26,887 nt of DNA from Zygnema cylindricum (taxonomy: Eukaryota > Streptophyta > Zygnematophyceae > Zygnematales > Zygnemataceae): positions 1 through 26,887 of the forward strand of contig JBBHKE010000442.1 in NCBI GenBank assembly GCA_037447655.1, in the 5' to 3' direction. Position 1 is the stretch's first letter. Each line of letters starts with the position of its first letter. The notes beneath the pieces were generated by a model that was not told where the DNA came from, ran no database searches, and worked only from the letters and a program-made list of their open reading frames with translations. The translations under genes and the position numbers were made by a program. Positions 9,645-18,740 of this stretch are shown piece by piece.

Positions 9645-9963
9645 CCTACAAATGGCCTACAAAAAAACCCACTTTTGAACTATGGTACCAGGTAACACAA
9701 CTTTTGTACTCTTTGTAGAAGCCTTGTCAATACCACCTCATTTTTTTAGGGTTCCTGTTATTACGCGTGACGAATGAGCGCTGCCAGAAATAGTGTGACG
9801 AATCGGCGGTTAGAAAAATAGCGTGACAAAAGTGCGTTACGAGATTTCGTTTGTATTTTCTGTTGGATTTTTGAATGTAGATATCGTGTGCGATTTTTTT
9901 TATTTCCGTTGGTAAACATATTGACACGTATGCTCATTATCCAACGTGTTGCGGCTCAATTTT

Positions 9964-10011
9964 TTCTGTAATTTGTGATGTACCTCGCGAGGTACATCAC
10001 CAATTACAGAA
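9964..10011. repeat. 48-bp near-perfect palindrome
   Basis: Two 24-base arms with no spacer and one mismatch, centred between 9987 and 9988. The central 26 bases (9975-10000, GTGATGTACCTCG and its complement) are perfect. A second, weaker hairpin (TTTCG-AAGC-GAAT-GCTT-CG-CGAAA) follows at 10014-10036. Both lie inside the candidate element 9014-10202. Confidence 0.9.
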
Positions 10012-10202
10012 GCTTTCGAAGCGAATGCTTCGCGAAAAACCATCCAACGGCCATTGTTAACTCCCAGACTTTTGAAAAATATTGGCAAGATTCTCTGTAA
10101 TGTTGTTTTCCTGATAAAAACAAAATAAGAGGTACGTCGTAGTACGGAGAGGTATGAATTTCTGTAAACAACCTCACTTTTCGTATAATGGAACTTCACC
10201 CT

Positions 10203-10316
10203 AAGGGTTCTGACTCTTTTTAAAATTTAAGATATTTTATTTTACCCTAACCAGAACCCTGAGGGGAAATCTGAACCCTTTACTTCACAATCTTCTTTAA
10301 AAAATATAAAAGCAAG
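10203..10316. other. Spacer, nothing recognised
   Basis: Short A/T-rich spacer between the inverted-repeat element and the pyrimidine tract. It contains AGGGTTCTGA and, 60 bases on, an approximate inverted echo (CAGAACCCTGAGG). No gene. Confidence 0.4.
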
Positions 10317-10519
10317 AAGGTGGAAAGCCTCTCCCTTCGCTCCATCCATTCTCCCTTCACTCTCTCCCCTCCCTCCTACCTCTCCATTCCCTCTTTCCTC
10401 CTCTCCCTTTTTTTTTCCTCTCTCGCGTGACGTGACGTCAGCATGGCCAGTCAAGTGCTCTGCCCCGCTGTCGCCTCCGGATTGGCTCTCCGCCCGCACG
10501 TGCGGATGCCAGGTGGCAT
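10317..10519. promoter_or_regulatory. Promoter-like island: pyrimidine tract, CRE/as-1 core, CCAAT, G-box
   Basis: A ~105-base CT-rich tract (10320-10424) leads into TGACGTCA (10433-10440), ATTGGCT (10481-10487) and the palindrome CCGCACGTGCGG with a G-box core (10494-10505). ATGCCA-GG-TGGCAT (10506-10519) follows. The 90 bases after the tract are GC-rich in an otherwise A/T-rich region. These are known cores for bZIP/bHLH and NF-Y factors, and their clustering is suggestive. No downstream gene is visible because an (AAT)n tract and an assembly gap follow. Confidence 0.4.
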
Positions 10520-10540
10520 GCCTCTCAGACCTGGGATTGT

Positions 10541-10765
10541 GTATAATAGTAGTAGTAATGATAATAATAATAATAATAATATTAATAATAATGTTAATAA
10601 TAATATTAATAATAATAAAAAAATAATAATAAAAAAGAAAATGATAATGATACTAATAATTATAATAATAAAAATAGTAAAAATAATAATAAAAAGAAAA
10701 TGATAATGATACTAATAATTACAATAATAAAATAGTAAAAATAATAATATTAGTATTAATATTAA
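10541..10765. repeat. (AAT)n-rich low-complexity tract
   Basis: Trinucleotide AAT/ATA repeats with G and A interruptions. A ~60-base block containing AAAGAAAATGATAATGATAC is tandemly duplicated (about 10625-10745). Open frames here and on into the gap are artefacts. Confidence 0.9.
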
Positions 10766-10942
10766 TGATAAGAGAATATAAGGAGGAGAGAAAAAGAAAA
10801 AACTTCCTAAACGAAAAAAATAAAAAAGTAGAAAAAGGCGGAAATAATAAAAATAGAACAAGAAAATTCACTTATGTAGAATATTTGTCATTTTCTTGCA
10901 TCTTTATTTATTCTTTTCCCCCTTTCCACTCCCCCCCCCCCC

Positions 10943-11816
10943 NNNNNNNNNNNNNNNNNNNNNNNNNNNNNNNNNNNNNNNNNNNNNNNNNNNNNNNNNN
11001 NNNNNNNNNNNNNNNNNNNNNNNNNNNNNNNNNNNNNNNNNNNNNNNNNNNNNNNNNNNNNNNNNNNNNNNNNNNNNNNNNNNNNNNNNNNNNNNNNNNN
11101 NNNNNNNNNNNNNNNNNNNNNNNNNNNNNNNNNNNNNNNNNNNNNNNNNNNNNNNNNNNNNNNNNNNNNNNNNNNNNNNNNNNNNNNNNNNNNNNNNNNN
11201 NNNNNNNNNNNNNNNNNNNNNNNNNNNNNNNNNNNNNNNNNNNNNNNNNNNNNNNNNNNNNNNNNNNNNNNNNNNNNNNNNNNNNNNNNNNNNNNNNNNN
11301 NNNNNNNNNNNNNNNNNNNNNNNNNNNNNNNNNNNNNNNNNNNNNNNNNNNNNNNNNNNNNNNNNNNNNNNNNNNNNNNNNNNNNNNNNNNNNNNNNNNN
11401 NNNNNNNNNNNNNNNNNNNNNNNNNNNNNNNNNNNNNNNNNNNNNNNNNNNNNNNNNNNNNNNNNNNNNNNNNNNNNNNNNNNNNNNNNNNNNNNNNNNN
11501 NNNNNNNNNNNNNNNNNNNNNNNNNNNNNNNNNNNNNNNNNNNNNNNNNNNNNNNNNNNNNNNNNNNNNNNNNNNNNNNNNNNNNNNNNNNNNNNNNNNN
11601 NNNNNNNNNNNNNNNNNNNNNNNNNNNNNNNNNNNNNNNNNNNNNNNNNNNNNNNNNNNNNNNNNNNNNNNNNNNNNNNNNNNNNNNNNNNNNNNNNNNN
11701 NNNNNNNNNNNNNNNNNNNNNNNNNNNNNNNNNNNNNNNNNNNNNNNNNNNNNNNNNNNNNNNNNNNNNNNNNNNNNNNNNNNNNNNNNNNNNNNNNNNN
11801 NNNNNNNNNNNNNNNN
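10943..11816. other. Assembly gap (874 N)
   Basis: Unresolved bases, preceded by a run of 12 C (10931-10942) and followed by T-rich sequence. Any reading frame drawn across it has no meaning. A gene driven by the island at 10317-10519 could be hidden here. Confidence 1.
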
Positions 11817-11930
11817 CTTTTTTTTCGTTAATTCCGTCCCGCTTTTTTTTTTTTTTATTCTCCATTAGTGTAGTTCATTCTATTTTTTTCTTTATTCTAT
11901 TTAGGGTTATTTTCAGTACGTTGTCTTTTA

Positions 11931-12216
11931 AATAGAGTTGTGTACGGTCAGTGTCAGACCGTACATAAATGTACTTTTTTAAGTTAAAAATTACAAGAAA
12001 TTAGTTTTAGGAACCGCAGACGCATGAGAATGTGCGTTCTAAATAGGAAAAAAATCTAGGTTGTAAAATCTCCCGTTCCCACATATTCGTCCGACAGCCG
12101 CGTTTCGACCGTGTGAATGTACGATTTGTGTACGATTTGTCAGATTTTATTTGGAGACCTATATTAGTGTAAGCATGTTTGCGACCGACTTTTTTTTTTC
12201 AAAGATCCAAATTACC
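11931..12216 (+). repeat. Dispersed repeat A, copy 1
   Basis: Homologous and co-oriented with 18158-18400. Shared pieces are TTTAAATAG, the hairpin TGTACGGT / ACCGTACA (11941-11965), GTGTACGATTT and ACCTATATTAG-GTAAGCATGTTT. Overall divergence is high, but the hairpin arms are preserved. No coding capacity. Confidence 0.75.
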
Positions 12217-13005
12217 ATAATCAAACAATCAGAATGTATGATTTTTTCCAAAATTTTCAAATTCTTAAATAGCGTACACCACTGTAATTATCATTATACG
12301 CTAATCAAACTCCCACGGTAATAACGATTGGCGTTGTACCGTGTTAGATTTGCGACGCTTTGTCGCGTTCCCTAAGATTTTCGAAATTAATAGTGTTACT
12401 ACCGTGTCAGATTTGCGACGCTAATCATGATGTCACGTACTTCCACGATACCAAATAGTACAAAGTACAATAATGTAAATAATGTTGGATTGTATGGACA
12501 GTACAATTTTTTATTTTTTTTGGTTTTTTGGTTAGCCACATAACCGACCATTTTTTTTTCTGGTGAATCAACCGACTGCAACCGACCAGCCCCCAAAATT
12601 TGGCAAACAAATTCGTTTCGGATCCGGCACGGGCGGTCGTTTAACAGTTCCGGTTGACCATTTGCGACCTCAGATACACAGTTGTAAATTCTTACCAGGT
12701 ATAGTGGGTTGGCCTATCGCAAACCTTCTAGCGATAAGGAACGTCGACTACATCCCAAAATATCGAGAAAACAAGCTCTTCGCGAGAATAGACGTTCAAT
12801 AATGTGGTATGTATAGTTTTGTCAAGTGGACGAAGCGAAATTTGCAAAAAACCATAGAAAAATCAATAGTGTTTGTTACTGGAATGTCAAGTAGTTCCGT
12901 ACCAAAGTTTGAAATGTTCGAACTGAGAAATAAGTACGCTCGTGCTGTTTCGAAAGTCTGAAATGAAAAGCACAAAATATTTGAAAGTACGACGGATATG
13001 ATGAC
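12217..13005. other. Intergenic, repeat end and unique sequence
   Basis: 12240-12345 resembles the repeat end at 8700-8815 (AATAGCGTA, ACGCTAAT, TAACGATTGGCGTTGTA). GTGTTAGATTTGCGACGCT or a close variant occurs twice (12343 and 12403). The open frame at 12563-12802 (79 codons) shows no family resemblance. No gene is called. Confidence 0.5.
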
Positions 13006-13490
13006 TGCTAGTTTTACACGATAACATAAGCCAGTGCCATCTAGCTTATAAACACATGACATCTAACACATCGAAACTTAGCCTGTACTAACCACTAATT
13101 AGAAAGATATGGGAGAGGCATAAAAACAAATCAATAGATTAGACAGGTTTAGGCAACTTAAGGAATGTAGTTATAGTCAAATGGCCACAAGGCGTAAGCT
13201 GAAGCGAGCCCCGATTGCAATACAAATGTTCCTATGCACTAACTCTAATAAAGCTGCAATCTCTTTCTATGTTCTATGATAAGATCCTAAATAAGAATAC
13301 ACAAAGAGTTCTTGATCAATAAAAATGATGCACTTTCTATGAATCGTGAGAGTAATCTAAGTCTGAGAGTCATCAACATGACATTTCCATGAGATAAATG
13401 TTCTAAGTGCCTTGATGCACTTTAAGTCTTTCTATGTGTCATCCTTCCGTGAAATGAATGACTGAGTGGTGCAATCAAATGTTGTCGTTG
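13006..13490. repeat. LTR-like direct repeat, copy 1
   Basis: About 480 bases, co-oriented with 17445-17930 and 26228-26715. It starts TGCTAGTTTTACACG. A TG...CA span of 468 bases (13006-13473) fits LTR ends, but similarity to copy 2 runs about 17 bases further. It contains TATAAAC near 13048 and AATAAA near 13246, both conserved in all copies. Homology to copy 3 continues past the LTR-like part to about 13665, as expected if both are left-hand LTRs followed by the same internal region. Confidence 0.75.
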
Positions 13491-13880
13491 TCTCGTTTTA
13501 CCACCACAATGTGCCGTTCCAAGATTCTAACACAATCTGTACACAAAATAAAGGTAGGTATAATCGTCGTCAGATTCCGTACACTTCAATTTGTCGCGTG
13601 ACGTCACGTCATAAATATGCGAATCGGTATAGTTCGTCGGTACAAATGAATCGCCAAAGATCGCACGAAACCAACACTCCCACTCGATGTTTTGGCAATG
13701 AGTTTGGTACAAAATCGTCTTCGACGAATTTTCGTCGTATTGGTAAAATTTCGTGTTCGATATTCCCGCGGAATATTGTAATTGATCGCGATACAGTTGG
13801 GTCAGTACGAAGTGGATACAATTTGTCGCTTGGTCGATTCGAAATGGTACTCGTTCCATTCAATATTTGATTGTGTAGCG
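13491..13880. other. Internal region next to LTR-like copy 1
   Basis: 13491-13665 is homologous to 26716-26887 (ACACAATC, CAAAATAAAG, TTTGTCGCGT-AC-TCACGT, AAATAT-CGAATCG). It includes TGACGTCA, which is degraded in the other copy. An open + frame at 13466-13870 (134 codons) has no recognisable domain; frames are open on both strands here, so it is probably chance. Confidence 0.5.
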
Positions 13881-14773
13881 ACCATCTGTGGTCTACTAAA
13901 GACTTGTAGAAGGATTAAGACCAATTAGAGCGCTTTTGGCGCCTTCAATTACTGCATCGCAAACGCTCATTTTTGTTGCCAACGGTTGAAACCTGGGACC
14001 ATCGGACGTGTCCTCTATCCTCGTTGTACAAGGAGCAAAATCCATCCTGGAAATGAAGACCTCGTTCTGACCGTCGATTTGAATGTCCCTTTGACATCCG
14101 ATTGAGATTGCGTATATCGTCCCATAATCATTGTGTTGTCGCTCGAACGACTTCAAAATTTTTGTCCGTCCGATTGAAACATTCGCGATGGCGATGGAAT
14201 TTCGATAATTCCCAATGTGCCACTGCAAACTTTGTTTGAGCCTTCGTCGCACGGTATCAAAGGTACAACCTGTAGTTCTGCCACAGATAGAACACTTAGT
14301 AATTTCAAGTAAAGATTTACTTTATCCTTTGACAATTTGTTGTCTACAACTTCCTAATTTTAGGGTTTCTTCTAACTCCTCCTTTATCCTCAAAATGTCA
14401 TGTCTTAGCACGCTTTGTTGAAGACTAAGGTTTAGATTCGCCTCAATGACGTATGGAATTCGCCCTTCCATCTACCCAGCCACACCTTGCGTTTTATTCT
14501 TTACATGGGATTTTTCGGCTTGCGGTTGTCTTTCCCATTCCCCCTGTATATTTTGACGTAAGAATTTCCTCGGCTCCTCAACTTCTCGAAACCTACATCT
14601 ATCTGAAACCCTTTTTTTCTTTTCTCTGGCAAATGTGTGATTGGATGACTCCTTGCCCTCTATTATATTTATGGATATTGTGAAAGTTTCTATTTTAAAT
14701 GTCTTTAAGTCCTTCGTAGCTTTAGGCTCCTTTGACCTTTGGATTCTCACTGATGTTTTTTTGTTTACTATAG

Positions 14774-15081
14774 AGTTTGAGGCTCCAATTTTCTTTTTGA
14801 TGACATTTGGCTTTGACCTAACTTTGACATTGACCCTTTGGAACTTAAAACTAATGACTTTTTCTTTTCCCATCACGCCTTCTATTGTGCTTAGATTTTT
14901 CAGATGCTCTCCGCTTGTGATCAACTCAGTTTGAGGCTCCAATTTTCTGTTTGATGACATTTGGCTTTGACCTAACTTTGACATGGACCCTTTGGAACTT
15001 AAAACTAATGAATTTTTCTTTTCCCATCACGCCTTCTATTGTGCTTAGATTTTTCAGATGCTCTCCGCTCGTGATCAATTC
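14774..15081. repeat. 154-bp tandem duplication
   Basis: Units 14774-14927 and 14928-15081 differ at only a handful of positions. 154 is not a multiple of three, so the duplication shifts the minus-strand frame, consistent with copying after coding constraint was lost. Confidence 0.93.
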
Positions 15082-15264
15082 CTCCTAAGTTTCGACCGCG
15101 TGTGGAGTCTTTTAGAATGAATGGTTTGAGAGGACATTTTGACATTGTGGTGAGTATTCCTTCCTTCACATCCTATCTATCCCAATTTGTCACTTATGGT
15201 CAACAATGCATCTCTGTATGTCTTCACTTTGCAAGCCCTGACCTTCGGTTTTTCTCCTGCCATA

Positions 15265-15300
15265 CTCACTGATATGATGCTTCTCACTGATATGATGCTT
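15265..15300. repeat. 18-bp tandem duplication
   Basis: CTCACTGATATGATGCTT occurs twice in a row. On the minus strand it encodes a doubled SIISVR-type hexapeptide. Confidence 0.95.
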
Positions 15301-15441
15301 TCTTTGGCAAGTTTGAATTTTACAGGCTCTTTCGAGTAGATCGTGGGTGATCTCTTTAAGCATGCTCCCACTGACTTCAAGCTCCCTTTTAACACTCGGT
15401 GAGGTCTTCCCCTTACTTCTGTGTGCACTTTGCTCACGCAC

Positions 15442-15491
15442 TGTGAGTGAGAGAGATATGCAGGGGTGTGAGTGAGAGAGATATGCAGGGG
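15442..15491. repeat. 25-bp tandem duplication
   Basis: Two identical adjacent units of the form TGTGAGTGAGAGAGAT followed by ATGCAGGGG. Confidence 0.95.
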
Positions 15492-15721
15492 TTAAACAAT
15501 TTAAATTGAATTGCATTGTTTTTCGTATCTGTTTAGTAGCTTCCTTTGTGACCAAGTCACGGCTTTTTCCTGATTTCCGCTTTCTCTCTCCAGTTTGGAG
15601 ATTCCACCTTCCTCATGGTGGTTGGAGTTCCTCTTGGAGGTGGAACTCTTTTGAATATGCCTTCAGGAGTGGCCTTGGCCTTCGGCCAATCCTCAATTTT
15701 CCTCCCTCTTGGCTGGAGGCA

Positions 15722-15787
15722 TGGTAAGTTTTTTCCATCGTCTCCTCTTCAGCTTGGTAAGTCTTTTCCATCGTCTCCTCTTCAGCT
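15722..15787. repeat. 33-bp tandem duplication (11-residue repeat)
   Basis: Units 15722-15754 and 15755-15787 are nearly identical. On the minus strand each reads EEETMEKTYxA, an in-frame duplication. Confidence 0.95.
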
Positions 15788-17249
15788 GAAAGCAATTTTG
15801 CATCAGCTGGGTGAACGTCTGAAAGTTCTAAAGTCTCTTTCATTTTCTCAATAACTATCTTTTGCAGATTTTCTTTCAAAATGTCTTTCTGCAAAGTTAC
15901 CTGTTCTAAGCTATTGTTCCTTTTTGTTGCAGATTTGATGAGGAATGTGACTTGCTACTTGCCTTGTCCTTGCTTTCACTAAAAGTCACCTCATATTTTT
16001 GAGTCTTTTTAGCCTAATTTTTGATTCTCTTGTCAGTTTTACTGATAGTGTTTTTTAATTCAATGCATGGTTTCTCTATGTTTGACACGTTTCTCAATTC
16101 ACAAACCTTAGATTCTTTTTCGGAATCTTGTGATGTTGGGGGTGAAGACATAGGCGACTAGATCTGGTTTTTTGATGCATGGGGCCGAGGCCTTTGATCT
16201 TTGCCACTTGATGGCGAGGGCTCTTTGGTAAGTATACCCTTCCTTTTATCCACGCCTCTCTCCTCCTACTCTTTCCTTGCTTGTCATTGTGAAATGACAT
16301 TCTCTTATTTGTGACCATGCTTTCCTTCCGATGCTTAGAATCGGGCCGAATTTTGTGTGTAGACAGACGTTGTGTCTTGAACTTCCTGCCTACAGCTTGC
16401 AAATTTCAGTGCGTCGTTTCTTCTTTCCAAGAGTCATCACCTTCTACGTTGTCTTCGATGCGGTTGTGCTCCTGATCTGCATGTCGTCCCTCGATCTGTG
16501 CATCCCTTTTGTGGTAAGCCATGATGCATCATTTTGCAACAAACACATCATCACTTCCCTCACTTTCTGTGGATTGGATTACTCTGAGTTGGCTACTGTA
16601 GATTTGTCTACAGTCTTTGAATTTGGTCGGATCTATTTGTTTTGTGGGCGAGTCGCATTTATCACTTTCCTCCTTGCTTGGGTTTTCTGTGACACTTTGA
16701 CATTCTCCCATCTTTGCATGTTCACTTCATGCCTCGAAGAGATACTCCTCCTTTTCACGGTGGAGGAAACTCTCTAGTCTCGCAGTGTCAAACACTTGCA
16801 GATTTTTGACCCCCATTGATTCTCCTTATCCACTTGCAACACGGGCGTTGATGGATTTTTTTGAGTCTTTATCACTGAGTGACTCTGATTTGGTGTCGGC
16901 ATAGAATTTCCCCAACTCCTCAATTGCATCACTCCATGTCAACATCGTTCAATCTCTATGAAGCTTGGTGAGTTGTTTTGCGACTTCATCCGGGAGGAAT
17001 AGGATTAGAAACACAATTTTTGAATACATTAGGAGGCCGATGCCGATCGCGTCGGCGCCATAAAGTAGACTAGAATAGCAGCTAATGTGATTGCTTAGTG
17101 GAGTTCTACGTTGTTATCTAGTTGTCATCAAAGATCTTAGAAACTTTACCTTCGCAACTACTCCCACTTTTGATGCTCTCTCTGCTTGTCCCCTCCCCTT
17201 CTAGATCTTTAATAACCCCTTCTCATGTTCAATGTCATGGGGCCAAATT

Positions 17250-17274
17250 TCTCTCTCTCTCTCTCTCTCTCTCT
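17250..17274. repeat. (CT)n microsatellite
   Basis: About 12 CT units in the right part of the candidate LTR element. Confidence 0.95.
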
Positions 17275-17444
17275 TTATCTCTAAGCTTCTGATCATTTTT
17301 TTCTCTTGGCGTTGGAGCCTTTGCAGGAAGCAAACTCGATGTCATCGAAGTTGTTCCACAGATCTGTAAAGCTCTTCTAGGCTCAACTCTTCGATAGCTA
17401 GCTAGTCAGAGTTCAGCTAGGCTAGGGGCTGTGGGCCCATAACT

Positions 17445-17930
17445 TAATAGTTTTACACGGTCATATAAGCTAGTGCGCACCCAGCGTATAAACGCATGAC
17501 ATCTAACACAACAAAACTTAGCCTGTACGAACCACTAAGTATAAAGCAATAGGGAGAGGCATAGAAACACATCAATAGATTAGACAGGTTTAGGCAACTT
17601 AAGGAATAGTTAAGGGGCCACAAGGCGTAAGCCGAAGTGAGCCCCGATTGGAATACAAATGTTCCTACGGACTAACTCTAATAAAGTTGTAATCTCCTTC
17701 TATTTTCTATGATAAGATCCTAAATAAGAATATACAAAGAGTTTTTGATCAATAAAATTGATGCACTTTTTATAAATCCTGAGAGTATTTTAAGTATGCG
17801 AGTCATCTATATGACATTTCCATGAGATAAATGTTCTAAGTGCCTTGATGCACTTTTATGACTTTCTTTCTGTCATCCTCACGTGAAACGAATGATTGAG
17901 TGGTGTAGTCAAATGTGATGTTGGTTGTCG
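17445..17930. repeat. LTR-like direct repeat, copy 2
   Basis: Co-oriented with copies 1 and 3. It shares long blocks such as ACATCTAACACA, CATCAATAGATTAGACAGG and TGACATTTCCATGAGATAAA with copy 1. The left end has lost the TG (TAATAGTTTTACACGG) and the CA near 17907 is TA. Similarity stops near 17930, unlike copies 1 and 3. It carries the intact GGGGC...GCCCC hairpin at 17614-17645. Confidence 0.75.
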
Positions 17931-18157
17931 ATATATATTTTCCCCAATATAGGACAATATCTTTTACGATATATGATTTTTCAATACCCGTACTACAGTA
18001 CAATATGCCGCCAATCGCTATTAGCATATTGAACGTTAATTTGGTTCCCTCAAAATTTGAAAAAAAATCAAAAGTAACATTAATAATTATATTTTTTCCT
18101 TTACGCCACTAAGGGTTTTGTTCCAATTAGCGTAACAAACGAAGGTAAACTGCGATT

Positions 18158-18400
18158 TAAATAGTGTGGTGTACGGTAAATGTCAGACCGTACACAATTG
18201 TACCTTTCTAAGTGAAAAAGTACATAAATTAATTTAATATAGGCGTGCGCACGTGAATGTGCACAGGAAGAAAGTGCGAATTTAACTCACATAAAATAGT
18301 CTAACAAATACGGACGGTAAAATTACGCGACGGTGTACGATTTCAAAGAATTTGTACGGATACCTATATTAGCGTAAGCATGTTTAGGGTTTATTTCTAT
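18158..18400 (+). repeat. Dispersed repeat A, copy 2
   Basis: Homologue of 11931-12216. The 9-base hairpin GTGTACGGT / ACCGTACAC (18169-18195) is perfect and encloses a 9-base loop ending TGTCAG as in copy 1. Confidence 0.75.
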
Positions 18401-18423
18401 TTTTTTGAAAAATCCAAATAAGC

Positions 18424-18740
18424 ATTAGGGTCTAGTTCCACCAGTCGAAAAGTGGGGTAGTTTACAAAAATCCGCGAATTTCCATACCAAACAGTATCGC
18501 ATATTTTGTTTTTATACACGAAACAACATTACAAAGAATCTTGCCAATACTCTTCGAATGTATGGAAAGCAACACTGACCATCGAATATTCATCCGCGAG
18601 GCGTTCGCTTGGTTTTTTTATGTAGTTGACAACGTACGATTAAGCTATGTGTCACGATGGACAACAAACGAAATTGACAAAATTTGCACATGATATATAC
18701 CTTTCAAAATGCAACTGAAAATAAAAAAAAAAATCTCGAA
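18424..18740 (-). repeat. Diverged copy of the right part of element 9014-10202
   Basis: Aligns with the reverse complement of about 9830-10204. Shared are the terminal AGGGTNNAGTTCCA, GAAAAGTG and GTTTACA, ATTTTGTTTTTAT, AACAACATTACA-AGAATCTTGCC, and an A-rich end with CACATGATAT/CACACGATAT. The 48-base palindrome of the other copy is absent here, which suggests it was gained or lost independently. Confidence 0.75.

Larger units (their letters stand above)
9014..10202. mobile_element. Candidate inverted-repeat (MITE-like) element, 1189 bp
   Basis: Both ends carry the same 17-base sequence AGGGTGAAGTTCCATTA, forward at 9014-9030 and reverse-complemented at 10186-10202, with no mismatch. The interior has no transposase. 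It contains a 93-base tandem duplication (9459-9644) and a 48-base palindrome (9964-10011). Its right ~370 bases (9830-10204, reverse complement) are recognisable again at 18424-18740, including the terminal AGGGTNNAGTTCCA and the block GAAAAGTG-GG-T-GTTTACA. No target-site duplication is visible next to either end (GTACATA versus AAGGGTT), so the ends may belong to a larger composite. Confidence 0.6.
13896..17160 (-). pseudogene. Decayed Lys/Ser-rich reading, weakly gag-like
   Basis: Read on the minus strand from about 17100 down, a patchwork of frames gives a continuous-looking polar protein. A first block (17090-16890) ends FLPDEVAKQLTKLHRD, then a stop, then LTWSDAIEELGKFY, which has the feel of a retroelement capsid domain. 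Basic blocks follow at 16711-16529, 16402-16094, 15894-15613, 15555-15177 and 14984-14472, and a further block at 14335-13896. Frameshifts or stops separate all of them. Tandem duplications of 11 residues (EEETMEKTYxA), 6 residues and 154 bases lie inside. No zinc knuckle or enzymatic motif is seen. Gag identity is inference; a host-derived repetitive protein fragment is the alternative. Confidence 0.35.
13006..17930. mobile_element. Candidate decayed LTR retroelement (LARD-like)
   Basis: Two ~480-base direct repeats lie 3.95 kb apart and enclose sequence without reverse transcriptase, protease or integrase motifs. The interior instead has a fragmented minus-strand Lys/Ser-rich reading with weak gag character. 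Large non-autonomous LTR derivatives have this layout. Against the model, no clear target-site duplication, primer-binding site or polypurine tract can be identified. The TATA/AATAAA order in the repeats suggests + transcription while the internal reading is on the minus strand. Boundaries are approximate. Confidence 0.55.

Noticed and set aside
10765-11868. Long open frames on both strands across the N run
   Set aside because: They are mostly unresolved bases; no protein can be inferred.
12563-12802. 79-codon + strand open frame
   Set aside because: Reads plausibly (QPPKFGKQIRFG...) but matches no family I know and has no splice or promoter context.
13466-13870. 134-codon + strand open frame next to LTR-like copy 1
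   Set aside because: No domain, overlapping open frames on the other strand, and the homologous stretch at 26705-26887 does not support a conserved protein.
14240-14275. ACGGTATCAAAGGTACAAC as a tRNA-Met primer-binding site
   Set aside because: It is far from either LTR-like repeat and matches the usual TGGTATCAGAGC only in part.
16331-16777. 148-codon + strand open frame, Phe/Leu/Cys-rich
   Set aside because: It is the complement of a Lys/Ser/Glu-rich minus-strand reading; hydrophobic composition is what antisense of such sequence gives.
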